Assembly: GCF_024807225.1 (NCBI RefSeq)
Contig: NZ_JANUCO010000001.1
Location: 2,418,001 to 2,482,000 of the forward strand
DNA: 64,000 nucleotides
From: Chryseobacterium ginsenosidimutans
GTDB taxonomy: Bacteria > Bacteroidota > Bacteroidia > Flavobacteriales > Weeksellaceae
Direction: 5' to 3'
Within the stretch, counting starts at the first letter, position 1. Every line of letters starts with the position of its first letter. The notes under the pieces were generated by a model. It had not been told where the DNA came from, did not search any database, and saw nothing but the letters and a program-made list of their open reading frames with translations. Position numbers and translations under genes: made by a program. Of this stretch, positions 10,242 through 19,671 are shown in pieces.

Positions 10242-13200
10242 ATGAAAAATTCCTATTACCATATAGGAGGCATTTTCTTTGGGCTTATGTTGACTGCGGT
10301 AAGCAGCAACACACAAGCCCAAACACGCACCATTTCCGGTACCGTTACTTCGTCCGGCAAACCTCTTTCAGGAGTAAACATCTCCGAAGAGGGCAGCGAT
10401 CAGGTAACAACCACCAGCGAAAACGGAACCTACCGATTGGAGGTTACAGCAGAAAATCCTATCCTATTGTTCAGACACCCTGATTATGCCGAAGAAAAAG
10501 TTTCAGCCACTAATCAGACCGTCGTCAATATCAGCTTAGAACAACAAGTAAAGGGAATCGAAGAAGTTATTCTCAATGCCGGCTACTACAAGGTTAAAGA
10601 CAAGGAAAGAACCGGTAGTATCGCCAAAGTTTCAGCAAAAGACATTGAAAACCAACCTGTCACCAACGTGCTCTCTGCATTACAGGGACGAATGGCAGGA
10701 GTGAATATTACCAGCACCAGCGGTAACAATTCCGGAGGCTTTGATATCCAGATCAGAGGCCGTAACAGTTTGCGCAATGTCACCAACAGCCTGATCAACG
10801 GCAATGAGCCGCTGTATGTCATCGACGGTATTCCTGTTGGGGGACAGCTCGCTACCGGTTATACGGTCGGCTTTGAGCCAATGCGTAACATCAACCCGCT
10901 CAATGCCATCAACCCCAACGATATTGAAAGCATAGAAGTCCTTAAAGATGCCGATGCGACAGCAATCTACGGTTCACGGGGCGGGAATGGTGTTATTCTC
11001 GTTACGACTAAAAAAGGGAGTGCGAAAGAGGTAAAGTTCAGCCTCAACACCAGCTACAGCCTCAGCAGGGTAGCCAACAGGCTGGAAATGATGAGCACCG
11101 AACAATATTTGCAGATGAGGCAGCAAGCCTTCGTGAATGACGGGATCGCCACATTACCTGCTACCGCGTACGATATGAATGGGCGATGGGACCGGTTCCG
11201 ATACACCGACTGGCAGAAGACCCTTATCGGCACTACCTCAGAAAATTCACAAACACAAATGTCCATCAGTGGCGGTGGCAACCGTTCCTCCTTTCTGATC
11301 AGTGCCTCTCATCAGGAGCAGGGAACCGTTTATCCGGGGAGTTCCGGATACAAGACCAATGCTCTTAACAGCAATTACAGTTACAACAGTACTGACCGTC
11401 GCTTTTCGCTAACGGCGTCCAACTACCTTACTTTACAGTCCAACAATGTGATGAACAGTGATTTTACAAGACTGGCATTATCGCTTGCCCCCAATGCACC
11501 TGCATTATATGATGCTGAGGGAAACATCAATTGGCAGGAAAATACGTTCAGCAATCCTTTGGCAGCTCTCAACGGAACCTATGAAGCAAAAACCCTAAGA
11601 TTGAATCAGGACATCAGTGCTGGATATGCCCTCTTAGATAATGTAAAGCTAAAGCTTAACGGCGGTTTCAATTACTGGAGCTTACAGGAAACCACGCTTT
11701 CCCCCAACACCATGTTTAATCCTGCATTTCCGGCAGGTGCGAGTCCGGCCAGTTCTACATCAGCCGTTAATAATTCAAACTTCATCTCTTACCTCTTGGA
11801 ACCGCAGCTTACATGGAGCAGAAATATCAGCAAGTCCAAAGTAGAAGTATTGGCCGGAGCTTCCTATCAGGAAACCATTTCCAAATCATTGGCCGTCCGG
11901 GGGACGGGTTATTCCAGCAATGCCCTGCTTCATAATATGGCCGCTGCTTCAGTGATCAATATTGAAGGCCTGAATGAAAGCGAATACCGTTACGCAGCTG
12001 TGTTCGGAAGGATCAACTGGAACTACGATAAAAAGTATATCCTTAACATTACCGGCCGTCGGGATGGTTCCAGCAGGTTTGGCCCTAATAAGCGTTTTGC
12101 CAATTTTGGGGCATTGGGCGCTGCATGGATCATATCCGAAGAACGTTTCCTTAAAAATAAAAGCTGGCTGAGCTTCGCAAAGCTAAGGGCAAGTTATGGT
12201 ATTACAGGAAGTGACAGGATAGGGGATTACCAATATTTGAATACCTATTCAGTCACCACGTCGCCTTACAATTCTGTTTCTGGCTTCGCTCCTTCCAAAC
12301 TTTTCAATCCTGATTTTTCGTGGGAGAAAACAAAAAAGCTGGAAACCGCATTCGAAGCATCCTTACTGAAGAACCGCATTAACCTTACGGCATCATGGTA
12401 CAGGAATCGCTCGTCCAATCAGCTGGTCGGCGTGCAATTGCCACTCATCACTGGTTTCTCTTCCGTACAGGCGAATCTGGATGCCACCGTAGAGAACAGC
12501 GGATGGGAGCTTGAACTCAACGCCCAGATCATAAGAAGTTCTCACTGGCAATGGAGTTCAGGATTCAATATCTCATTTCCGAAAAATAAGCTCATTTCAT
12601 TTCCAGGTTTGGAAGGCTCCCCTTACGCCACAACGTATGCCATAGGACAGCCGACCACGATCCTCAAACTTTTGGAATACCAGGGCATTGATCCGGCAAC
12701 AGGGCAGTACCGCTTTAAGGATGCCAATAATGACGGTAAGATCTCGATTCTTGACGATGCGCAGACGGTAGAGAATATAGGCGTAAAATTCTTCGGTGGC
12801 TGGCAGCATGAAATAAAATACCGCAATCTCTCATTTTCATTCTTGCTTCAGTTTGTCAAGCAAAGACAAACCAACTATTACAGGGATATGAGCGTACCGG
12901 GAACGCTTTCCAACCAACCCGCTGTGTTTACGAATGTGTGGTCAGCAGACAATCCCAACGGAATCATTATGCCTTATTCGTCAGGAAGCAACCCTGCGGC
13001 TGCCACCCTGACCACTTACCTCAAGTACAGTACTGCTGCTGTTAGCGATGCATCCTTTATCAGGCTAAAGAATATCCAGTTGAATTACAGTATTCCATTA
13101 CAGGGAAAACTATTGTCGGAAGCTAAAATATTCCTGCAAGGGCAAAACCTCCTGACATGGACTAGTTATTTCGGAATCGATCCCGAATTCCTTCTGACCG

Positions 13201-13253
13201 GCTATACGCCGCCTTTAAAAACCTATTCTATAGGTGTTCAAATTACTTTTTAA
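10242..13253 (+). CDS. SusC/RagA family TonB-linked outer membrane protein
   Basis: This 1,003-aa outer membrane transporter starts with a signal peptide (residues 1-26, ending TQAQ). A carboxypeptidase-D-like domain (TISGTVTSSGKPLSGVNI) follows, then a plug with PLYVIDGIPV and the RagA signature INPNDIESIEVLKDADATAI, then a 22-strand-type barrel ending in an aromatic C-terminus (GVQITF). With its SusD partner, 11 nt downstream, it would import a bulky ligand powered by TonB. The neighbouring secreted S9 peptidase suggests the ligand is a peptide rather than a glycan, which is inference. The codons are more GC-rich than in the cargo to the right. Confidence 0.92.
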   Translation: MKNSYYHIGGIFFGLMLTAVSSNTQAQTRTISGTVTSSGKPLSGVNISEEGSDQVTTTSENGTYRLEVTAENPILLFRHPDYAEEKVSATNQTVVNISLEQQVKGIEEVILNAGYYKVKDKERTGSIAKVSAKDIENQPVTNVLSALQGRMAGVNITSTSGNNSGGFDIQIRGRNSLRNVTNSLINGNEPLYVIDGIPVGGQLATGYTVGFEPMRNINPLNAINPNDIESIEVLKDADATAIYGSRGGNGVILVTTKKGSAKEVKFSLNTSYSLSRVANRLEMMSTEQYLQMRQQAFVNDGIATLPATAYDMNGRWDRFRYTDWQKTLIGTTSENSQTQMSISGGGNRSSFLISASHQEQGTVYPGSSGYKTNALNSNYSYNSTDRRFSLTASNYLTLQSNNVMNSDFTRLALSLAPNAPALYDAEGNINWQENTFSNPLAALNGTYEAKTLRLNQDISAGYALLDNVKLKLNGGFNYWSLQETTLSPNTMFNPAFPAGASPASSTSAVNNSNFISYLLEPQLTWSRNISKSKVEVLAGASYQETISKSLAVRGTGYSSNALLHNMAAASVINIEGLNESEYRYAAVFGRINWNYDKKYILNITGRRDGSSRFGPNKRFANFGALGAAWIISEERFLKNKSWLSFAKLRASYGITGSDRIGDYQYLNTYSVTTSPYNSVSGFAPSKLFNPDFSWEKTKKLETAFEASLLKNRINLTASWYRNRSSNQLVGVQLPLITGFSSVQANLDATVENSGWELELNAQIIRSSHWQWSSGFNISFPKNKLISFPGLEGSPYATTYAIGQPTTILKLLEYQGIDPATGQYRFKDANNDGKISILDDAQTVENIGVKFFGGWQHEIKYRNLSFSFLLQFVKQRQTNYYRDMSVPGTLSNQPAVFTNVWSADNPNGIIMPYSSGSNPAAATLTTYLKYSTAAVSDASFIRLKNIQLNYSIPLQGKLLSEAKIFLQGQNLLTWTSYFGIDPEFLLTGYTPPLKTYSIGVQITF

Positions 13254-13263
13254 AACAATTATT

Positions 13264-14643
13264 ATGAAGAATAAAATAATAAAAAACACAATTCTTACCG
13301 TAACAGCATTGCTCTGTTATGGTTCTTGCGAAAAGATGGTGGAAGTTGATTTTCCGATCAACCAACTTACGACCAGCCAGGTATTCGAATCCACCAGTAC
13401 CGCTGAAGGTGCGCTGTCGGCATTATATGCCGAAATGCAGTCCTTCTCTGTTATAGCGGGCGGTTCTACGGGCACAGGCGGCCTGTTGGGAAGCTATGCA
13501 GACGATTTGGACGGATACGATATATATTCCAACAATGCATCGATGGATTTGTTTAATAATATCCAAAACCCGTCCAACACCACGGTAAAGCTCGTATGGG
13601 GCAACGCTTACAGACAAATTTATATGGCTAATGCCATTGTCGAAGGGCTGGAAAAATCTTCAGGTATCGGAGAGAAAGATAAAAACAGGATCAAAGGTGA
13701 GGCTATTTTTATCCGCTCATTGATCTACTACTATCTTACTGAGATTTTTGGCGATGTCCCTTATGCAACCTCTACAGATTATTTTATCAATCAGTCGCTC
13801 TCCAAAACACCCTCTATTGAGGTTCTGCAGCATCTATCCCAAGACCTTTCAGCGGTAAGCCCTCTTTTAGACATGGACTATCGCAATACGGAACGGATTT
13901 ATATCAACCGAAAAACAGTTGACTTATTGTCATCGCTCCTATATCTCAGGTTAAAACAATGGAACTTGGCAGAAGGGTTGCTTGGCGGGATCATCACATC
14001 GCCTTTATATGGTTTTCCTCTGGATCTTTCAAAAACCTTTAAGAAAGACGGAAAGCATATCTTATGGCAGCTCAAGCCTATGTACGCCAATACTGCTACC
14101 CCTGAGGCATCCCTGTACAATTTTTCGTCCGGCGTGCCAAGGTATTACGCCGCATCGGAAAATCTGCTTGCCGCCTTTTCAACGGCAGACCAAAGGAAAG
14201 CAGCCTGGCTGTCTCCGGTGGTGAGCGGTCAGAAAACCTATTATAAAATCAATAAATACAAAACCATTACCGCCAATACCGATGAGTATTCCATAGTATT
14301 CAGGCTTCAGGAAGCTTATCTGCTGATGGCGGAAGCCCTGGCACAGCAAAATAGGGTACAAGAGGCTGTCAATTACCTTAATGCCATCCGTCATTTAGCG
14401 GGATTAGCAGATATTTCGGGAAGTATTTCAAAAGAGGATTTACTCGAGGAGATCCTTGCAGAAAGCAGAAGGGAATTCTTCTCGGAAAGGGGCATCCGTT
14501 TCCTACACCTGAAGCGAAGCGGAAAACTGGACCTCTTACACCAATCCAAGCCTAACTGGAAAAACTACCATTCATTATGGCCGATCCCCCTATCCGAATT
14601 GGCACTTAACCCATCACTAAATCCTCAGAACAATGGTTACTAA
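13264..14643 (+). CDS. SusD/RagB family surface lipoprotein
   Basis: I place the start at ATG 13264, giving MKNKIIKN...LLCYGSCEKM with a lipobox cysteine at residue 22. An in-frame ATG at 13234 would overlap susC and spoil the signal peptide. The protein is about 459 aa, somewhat shorter than usual for SusD. It has the typical helical N-terminal half (AEGALSALYAEMQ, VWGNAYRQIYMANAIVEGL) and the C-terminal LAESRREFFSERGIRFLHLKR segment. It caps the SusC barrel and binds the substrate at the cell surface. Its end overlaps the peptidase start by 11 nt, so the three genes form one operon. Confidence 0.9.
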   Translation: MKNKIIKNTILTVTALLCYGSCEKMVEVDFPINQLTTSQVFESTSTAEGALSALYAEMQSFSVIAGGSTGTGGLLGSYADDLDGYDIYSNNASMDLFNNIQNPSNTTVKLVWGNAYRQIYMANAIVEGLEKSSGIGEKDKNRIKGEAIFIRSLIYYYLTEIFGDVPYATSTDYFINQSLSKTPSIEVLQHLSQDLSAVSPLLDMDYRNTERIYINRKTVDLLSSLLYLRLKQWNLAEGLLGGIITSPLYGFPLDLSKTFKKDGKHILWQLKPMYANTATPEASLYNFSSGVPRYYAASENLLAAFSTADQRKAAWLSPVVSGQKTYYKINKYKTITANTDEYSIVFRLQEAYLLMAEALAQQNRVQEAVNYLNAIRHLAGLADISGSISKEDLLEEILAESRREFFSERGIRFLHLKRSGKLDLLHQSKPNWKNYHSLWPIPLSELALNPSLNPQNNGY

Positions 14644-17095
14644 TCTCAATATAAATTTTTTTTTACTCCTGATACTTTTGCCATTGACAGTATGGGCTCA
14701 GGGAAATATGACAGCAAATCAAATTCCTGACGCCCTTAAAAACCATCAGTTTGGTATTTCTGCACTCCAGTTATCACCTGACGGCCGGTTTGTAATTTTC
14801 AATAAATCGTATGAACAGAATAGGGATACACTGGCAGTAGTTGATAGCAAGGATCCCAAAAACATTATACTTCAGGTGCCCAATAGCCATTCAGTCCGTT
14901 TTACGAAATCGGGTGACTTATTCTTTTGCAGCGGGGATGATGCAGAGCTGATGAAACTGCCATCTAAGAAGAGCAAAAAATGGAAAGGGGTGACTGCTGC
15001 ACATTATTTAAGAAAGTTCAACCATCTGGCAATAGCAAGGAATGATTCATTGATTATCAATGATGAGCACGGCAATATGATACGGGTTATACCCTCAATT
15101 GTCAGTAGTAGATTGACAGATGGAGAAATTTTTTATATGTCCAAAGACAAAAACCTATACCGTCTTTGGTGCCTGGAGAAGGACGGTTCTTTGTTATTAC
15201 ACAGTTCGACTCAACCTTTACTAATTGGAAAGAGGATATCTAGAAACGCATTTATCATTTATGAGAAGCACCATTCAGGATTTAAGATCTTTTACCGGAA
15301 TGCTTCTGGCCATACAACGAAAGAATTCAGGTATGACGATGCAAAAGGTATAAAGTCAGCAGCGATGACACCTGTTGAAATGGATGACAAAAATATTTTC
15401 CTTACCCTCAACTTCTTCTCAGAGCCAAGAGATAAAAGCCAAGTAGAATTATGGTATGGCAATGACAAGAAGATCGATCAAAGATTTTTTGATGATGCTG
15501 AAAATAAAGTACTTATTTGGAACCATGTTACCGGAAAGGTTACGGAAGTGCAGGATAAGGAACACAGTCATTTGGTATATGTGGGTAACCCGACGTACTT
15601 ACTCTCGTTTGATCCTTATCAATATAAAGATTACATCAATGAAGCTTTCCCTATCGCAATTTTCAAATACGATATCGCTTTAAAAAAACATGAGTTTCTT
15701 GTAGAAGCGGGAGGGGCTATCTATACGGATCCTAAAGGGAAATTTCTTGTAACCCCTAAGAATGGGCAATGGATGATGTTAGATATAAGTAGCGGAGAGA
15801 AGAAAATGCTACCGGTAAATTCGTCCCGGCGCGTTTATTTTTCCCAGGACGCTGAAAAACTTCTCTTTGAGAATGAGGGAAGCCTTGATATATATGATAT
15901 GGCATCAGGAAAACATCAAATTGTGAAGCTTCCTCCTGGTTTTAGAAGCAAACTGATCAATGGCGACCAACTTCCAATAAGCCCGGGTTTTCCTATTTAC
16001 AAAGCCTCTTTTACCAATGAAAAAGATGTTTTGCTTCATCTTTGGAAAAAGGAAGATAATATGAATTCCATAGCTTCTTTCAATGGAAAAATACTTAAAA
16101 CAATAATACCTCCTACGCAAGATTATATTTCTGAAATGTTCGATTATTCTTCAAGGTCACAATTTTTATTTGTATGCAGCAATATCAACAAACCACCAAG
16201 TATATGGCTGCAAGGGAAGGTTGAAAAAATGCTTTACAATAGTGTAGGTCAGGATATCAAAGCCTTGAAAATTAGATCAGAATGGATCACATCTCGAAAT
16301 GAAAAAGGGGTTGAATTAAAAGGGGTACTGATGTATCCTTTACACTTTGATAAAAATAGGAAGTACCCCATGGTGGTTTCCATTTATGAAAGCCAGCGAT
16401 CCGAAAGCAATCAGTATCTCGTTGATGGAATGTTTGGGAGCACGGAAGGAATTAACAGCAGGTATCTGATTGAAAACGGGTATTTTGTTTTCTTGCCTGA
16501 AATTGTCTATGATGATAGGGGTGCGGGACGATCAGCTTTGGACTGCGTTGAGAGTTCGTTTAAAGTATTGAAAAATAATATTTCTATTGATTTTTCAAAA
16601 GTCGGATTGGTCGGGCATTCCTACGGTGGCTATGAAAGTAATTTTATCGCTACACAATCTAAGTTGTTTGCAACCTATGTTGCAGGTGCAGGCAATAGTG
16701 ATTTGGTAAGATCATACCATTCATACAATTATCTTTGGAATGGGCCTTTTTACTGGCAATTTGAAGGCGGTCAGTACAGAATGCCGGGTAGCTTTACAAA
16801 CTATAAAAGCTTATACATTGACAATAGTCCTGTCTACCACGCCGATAAGGTCAATGACCCGATTCTTTTATGGGCAGGCAAAAAAGATGAAAATATTGAT
16901 TGGCAGCAATCGATGGAATTTTATTTAGCATTGCGCAGGAATAATAAACAGGTTATTGCCCTTTTTTATCCTGATGATGACCATAGTTTAAAAAAATTGG
17001 AAAACAGGGTCGATTTGTACTCCAGGATTTATCAGTGGCTGGATTATCATCTTAAAGATAAGCAGGTGGAATGGATAACAAGAATGAAGAACTAA
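14633..17095 (+). CDS. S9 family prolyl oligopeptidase-like peptidase, exported
   Basis: This 820-aa protein has an N-terminal signal peptide ending in WAQG, a long beta-propeller-like middle (LSPDGRFVIFNKS) and a C-terminal alpha/beta-hydrolase domain. The catalytic triad can be placed as Ser663 (GHSYGGY), Asp752 (GKKDENID) and His784 (DDDHS). Family members cleave after Pro or similar residues in short peptides. Translation is coupled to susD by an 11-nt overlap, implying that the transported ligand is a peptide processed in the periplasm or at the surface. A terminator follows at once. Confidence 0.88.
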   Translation: MVTNLNINFFLLLILLPLTVWAQGNMTANQIPDALKNHQFGISALQLSPDGRFVIFNKSYEQNRDTLAVVDSKDPKNIILQVPNSHSVRFTKSGDLFFCSGDDAELMKLPSKKSKKWKGVTAAHYLRKFNHLAIARNDSLIINDEHGNMIRVIPSIVSSRLTDGEIFYMSKDKNLYRLWCLEKDGSLLLHSSTQPLLIGKRISRNAFIIYEKHHSGFKIFYRNASGHTTKEFRYDDAKGIKSAAMTPVEMDDKNIFLTLNFFSEPRDKSQVELWYGNDKKIDQRFFDDAENKVLIWNHVTGKVTEVQDKEHSHLVYVGNPTYLLSFDPYQYKDYINEAFPIAIFKYDIALKKHEFLVEAGGAIYTDPKGKFLVTPKNGQWMMLDISSGEKKMLPVNSSRRVYFSQDAEKLLFENEGSLDIYDMASGKHQIVKLPPGFRSKLINGDQLPISPGFPIYKASFTNEKDVLLHLWKKEDNMNSIASFNGKILKTIIPPTQDYISEMFDYSSRSQFLFVCSNINKPPSIWLQGKVEKMLYNSVGQDIKALKIRSEWITSRNEKGVELKGVLMYPLHFDKNRKYPMVVSIYESQRSESNQYLVDGMFGSTEGINSRYLIENGYFVFLPEIVYDDRGAGRSALDCVESSFKVLKNNISIDFSKVGLVGHSYGGYESNFIATQSKLFATYVAGAGNSDLVRSYHSYNYLWNGPFYWQFEGGQYRMPGSFTNYKSLYIDNSPVYHADKVNDPILLWAGKKDENIDWQQSMEFYLALRRNNKQVIALFYPDDDHSLKKLENRVDLYSRIYQWLDYHLKDKQVEWITRMKN

Positions 17096-17128
17096 AAAAA
17101 GGATGCCTGTAGGCATCCTCTTTTTTTT
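17094..17128. terminator. bidirectional intrinsic terminator
   Basis: The perfect 7-bp stem GGATGCC/GGCATCC with TGTA loop (17101-17118) is flanked by seven A on the left and eight T on the right. It can stop both the plus-strand susC-susD-S9 operon and the minus-strand DUF6520 operon, which converge here. Confidence 0.9.
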
Positions 17129-17402
17129 AATTAGCTACGCTGTGCGTTAGTATATTAGGGCAGCTTGTGCCGTTAAAGATGCGCAAAGCCTCTGTTCCCG
17201 GTCCTGAAACCGTACAATCGAAAGCTCCATTATTGTCACAAAACTTTGATACGGGCTGACATTGTTCCACTTCATTGGGTCGGAACAGGTATCCTTGAAT
17301 ATCAACTGAATTGGTATTCTTTTTTGTTGTAGAGGCAAATGCACTTCCTACACCTACTGTAGCAATTACCAGTGGTAAAATTGCTGATCTTAGCTTTTTC
17401 AT
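17127..17402 (-). CDS. DUF6520-type small secreted protein
   Basis: The start is set at 17402 (MKKLRSAILPLVIATVGVGSAFA, a clear signal peptide); the upstream ATG at 17465 would hide that signal. The 91-aa product has a mature part of about 68 residues with four cysteines (EQC, KFC, FDC, TSC) and a GYLF motif. It fits the DUF6520 family of small Bacteroidota exported proteins of unknown function. It is the last gene of the minus-strand set after the MauE-like gene, which suggests its disulfides or maturation depend on that redox membrane protein (inference). Confidence 0.75.
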   Translation of the reverse strand: MKKLRSAILPLVIATVGVGSAFASTTKKNTNSVDIQGYLFRPNEVEQCQPVSKFCDNNGAFDCTVSGPGTEALRIFNGTSCPNILTHSVAN

Positions 17403-17430
17403 AATATTTTGATGTTTTAAAAATTTTTGC

Positions 17431-18207
17431 CTACTCTGTTTTATGGTTTTTCGGCTTACCCCCATTCATCCCATCAGTTAGTGGTTTTCTTATTTTGTAA
17501 CGGATGAGATCATTTCCGACCAGAGCGAAGAAGTACTGATCGGTGACAAGCATATGAGACAGGGATTTACCGCCGCGGTGCTGTACATAAAAACTGCCCC
17601 AGTATTGATAAGGATTAATTTTGTAGACATCAATAATTGATGATGACTTCCAACTTTCTCTAAATTCATGTTTTCCCATTAAGCCTGATCTGTTAAATAT
17701 AAGCCCATTATGTAAAGTTGTTGATTGATTAACTACTTGGGAGGGTTTACTCATTTTAATTGTACCGTCCTTTAACTTCACTGTTTCTATAGGGGAAACT
17801 GAAGTGGTATCAATGGTCTTTACTGTACCTATAAGATCAAGATCACTATTCATCCTTACGATTTGATTTCGGTAGAAATAGATATAATACAGCTCGTTCA
17901 AGTTATGGTCGAATAGAAGTTTTCCATCTGTATCAAAATTATTTTGGCTCTTGGACGAAAGAATATTTTTATTTAGTTTGACTTCCGGTCCATCTTGAAT
18001 AGTCAATAGCCCTAAAACGTTATTCATGCTAGAACCTTCCTTTGTCCTTAAAGCAAAGTGTAGAGAGTCCAAAACGAGGATCTGGCTGAAGAAAGCATCC
18101 TGATGACTAATGGTTCTAAGTTTTATTTCGGAAGCTTTTACAGAAACCGCAATAAACAACAGGAACGCTACCGTCAAAACCAAATACCTTATCGCCGAAT
18201 ACCTCAT
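17431..18207 (-). CDS. C-terminal part of MauE-like protein (periplasmic propeller-like domain)
   Basis: This 258-codon frame overlaps the MauE-like frame by 92 nt. The text before residue 26 is probably the other frame's sequence read out of phase: the neighbouring frame reads VFGFDGSVPVVYCG, and after skipping one base in the AAAA run (TTTT at 18136-18139) the chain continues KASEIKLRTISHQDAFF here. The content (ILVLDSLHFALRT, DHNLNELYYIYFYRNQIVRM) looks like a repeat propeller that continues the domain at the end of the upstream frame. I read both as one protein of roughly 510 aa. The apparent signal peptide MRYSAIRYLVL...VKA would be a coincidence of the shifted frame; a real separate gene is the alternative. 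Confidence 0.6.
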   Translation of the reverse strand: MRYSAIRYLVLTVAFLLFIAVSVKASEIKLRTISHQDAFFSQILVLDSLHFALRTKEGSSMNNVLGLLTIQDGPEVKLNKNILSSKSQNNFDTDGKLLFDHNLNELYYIYFYRNQIVRMNSDLDLIGTVKTIDTTSVSPIETVKLKDGTIKMSKPSQVVNQSTTLHNGLIFNRSGLMGKHEFRESWKSSSIIDVYKINPYQYWGSFYVQHRGGKSLSHMLVTDQYFFALVGNDLIRYKIRKPLTDGMNGGKPKNHKTE

Positions 18208-18964
18208 AAGATAAAGACTTAAACGTAAAATGACCTTCCGGAATAATCTTAACCTGCTTGGCTGCTGTTAATCCTACATCAACCTTTAGAATTTGGAAAG
18301 GGGATGTCTTATTACCTAAATAGATTGAATCTCCATGATTTCCAGCAAAGTAATAGGAATCAACTCCAAGATGTAAGATATTTTCTTGAATGATAGGATG
18401 AGGTAAAAATCTCCTTGTAAAGTTATTTTCTTTCTTGATAATATATTCGGATGAAAAGAAAAGGTAGACTACTATTGCTGAACTGAAAATACCGCTACCT
18501 GCCATAAGCCACAGTCGGACAGATATTCTTTTAAATGCTATGTAATCAACTTTTGAATTTCTCATAATGAGAAGCGCGCATCCTGCTATTAAAACTGTGG
18601 TAATGTTGAAAATCAAATGTGTTGTCCAACCCATATTTTCCAATATACCACCACAAGAACATGGAACAAATTCGCTATAATAAAGAATTAGATAGATATA
18701 AACACTGAAAGCAATCATCAGGCTGAAAGATGCAAAGAGACCAAGCATTCTACTTTTATGTATGCTAAGCAATCCAGCGATTGTCAATTCCACGATAATA
18801 ACGGTGTATGATATACTACTGGCATATGCACTGAGTAACGGAGACTGTGCTAATTGCACTTGAAATTCTTCAAACTCCAACAACTTACTTACACCTGCAT
18901 AGATGAACAATAAGATGAAGAAATAAGATATCATGGTAACAAAAGTCGTTGTATAATCTTTCAT
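18116..18964 (-). CDS. MauE/DoxX-like redox-associated membrane protein (N-terminal part)
   Basis: This 282-codon frame starts at ATG 18964. It has four membrane segments in the first 135 residues and the conserved PCSCGG motif (residues ~101-106) of MauE-like proteins, which are thought to pass redox equivalents to periplasmic partners. A fifth hydrophobic segment lies near residues 150-170, then a periplasmic part (YYFAGNHGDSIYLGN). The frame ends in out-of-phase residues after YCG, where a one-base insertion probably occurred. The gene heads a minus-strand unit with the DUF6520 gene behind it and the lipoprotein gene ahead of it. Confidence 0.75.
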   Translation of the reverse strand: MKDYTTTFVTMISYFFILLFIYAGVSKLLEFEEFQVQLAQSPLLSAYASSISYTVIIVELTIAGLLSIHKSRMLGLFASFSLMIAFSVYIYLILYYSEFVPCSCGGILENMGWTTHLIFNITTVLIAGCALLIMRNSKVDYIAFKRISVRLWLMAGSGIFSSAIVVYLFFSSEYIIKKENNFTRRFLPHPIIQENILHLGVDSYYFAGNHGDSIYLGNKTSPFQILKVDVGLTAAKQVKIIPEGHFTFKSLSYEVFGDKVFGFDGSVPVVYCGFCKSFRNKT

Positions 18965-18982
18965 GGTTCTGATTTGTAGTTT

Positions 18983-19150
18983 TTAACAGGTAATGAGTAG
19001 TTTCCAATGGGTCTTCCTTCCGCAATAGTCTGGCATCAGTTCGCCTTTACATAGGGTCACTGTTGTTCTGAAATTCCCCATACTTTCCCAAATGCCGCTT
19101 GCCGGACATGGTAAGCCTGTGACAGCTGATATGGTAGTACAGGGAATCAT
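18983..19150 (-). CDS. possible small Cys-rich protein (55 aa)
   Basis: This unrecognised 55-aa ORF (MIPCTTISAVTGLPC...) has five cysteines and three further Trp/Tyr positions. It lies between the lipoprotein gene and the MauE-like gene on the same strand, 9 nt after the lipoprotein stop and in the same frame, with a second stop between them. It has no signal peptide. It could be a real small gene of the redox set or the remnant of a longer secreted peptide gene. Confidence 0.35.
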   Translation of the reverse strand: MIPCTTISAVTGLPCPASGIWESMGNFRTTVTLCKGELMPDYCGRKTHWKLLITC

Positions 19151-19159
19151 AGGTTATTT

Positions 19160-19393
19160 CTATCGGTCAATTATTTGAACTGGGCGCCAATTGTCTCCGT
19201 CTCTAACCGGAGGGTCAGGCTCAGGATCTGAAATCTGTTCCGGTGATTTTGTAGAATCCTGACGTATTAGTAAAGTTTTTTGTACGTCGTCAGGTCGATC
19301 ATGACTTGACGTGATATCTTCATCTCGATTGCTGCAGCTTTGCATACAAACTGAAGCTATTGTTATACTAAAAATGGGGATAAACTTTCTCAT
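19160..19393 (-). CDS. small hypothetical lipoprotein
   Basis: This 77-aa protein has a lipoprotein signal (MRKFIPIFSITIASVCMQSC, lipidated Cys20) followed by Ser-Asn-Arg-Asp. The mature part is short, polar and Pro/Asp-rich (SDPEPDPPVRDGDNW). I do not recognise a family. It is the first gene of the minus-strand unit that continues with the MauE-like and DUF6520 genes. It is transcribed away from the TPR-AraC regulator at 19672, sharing the intergenic region that carries a perfect palindrome. Confidence 0.6.
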   Translation of the reverse strand: MRKFIPIFSITIASVCMQSCSNRDEDITSSHDRPDDVQKTLLIRQDSTKSPEQISDPEPDPPVRDGDNWRPVQIIDR

Positions 19394-19491
19394 TTTAATT
19401 TTTTTTAATTGGGTTATCCCGGCCGGATTGAATTAGAATTCTGAAGTCAAAGTTATCGGGCTGACGCCTTGAAAAAAACTGCTTAACGGCA

Positions 19492-19537
19492 CAATTTTAA
19501 AATAGATACGTCTCAATTTTAAAATTGAGACACAGAT
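19492..19537. promoter_or_regulatory. perfect palindromic operator candidate
   Basis: A perfect 22-bp palindrome occupies 19510-19531 (arms GTCTCAATTTT and AAAATTGAGAC). A further CAATTTTAAAAT copy lies 22 nt upstream at 19492-19503, two helical turns away. The arms extend to AATTGAGACGTA (left, minus strand) and AATTGAGACACAGAT (right). This matches AATTGGGACGTAGAT upstream of the TonB receptor at 59522. It lies between the lipoprotein and the TPR-AraC regulator genes and is a likely binding site for such a regulator. Confidence 0.6.
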
Positions 19538-19671
19538 AAAAACTCCTTATGGTATTATATATCAATGATTTGTGAGTTTTGCTCCCTGAAAGCTTCCCCT
19601 TCCTTGAAAACGGCTATATGTAGAGGTAAAAATGTTTAATTTTGATATGGTGAGGTTCTAATAATCAGTAT

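Noticed and set aside
18116..18207. Genuine signal peptide of a separate gene starting at 18207
   Set aside because: The other frame there reads family-typical MauE C-terminal sequence, and one base removal joins both; kept only as an alternative.
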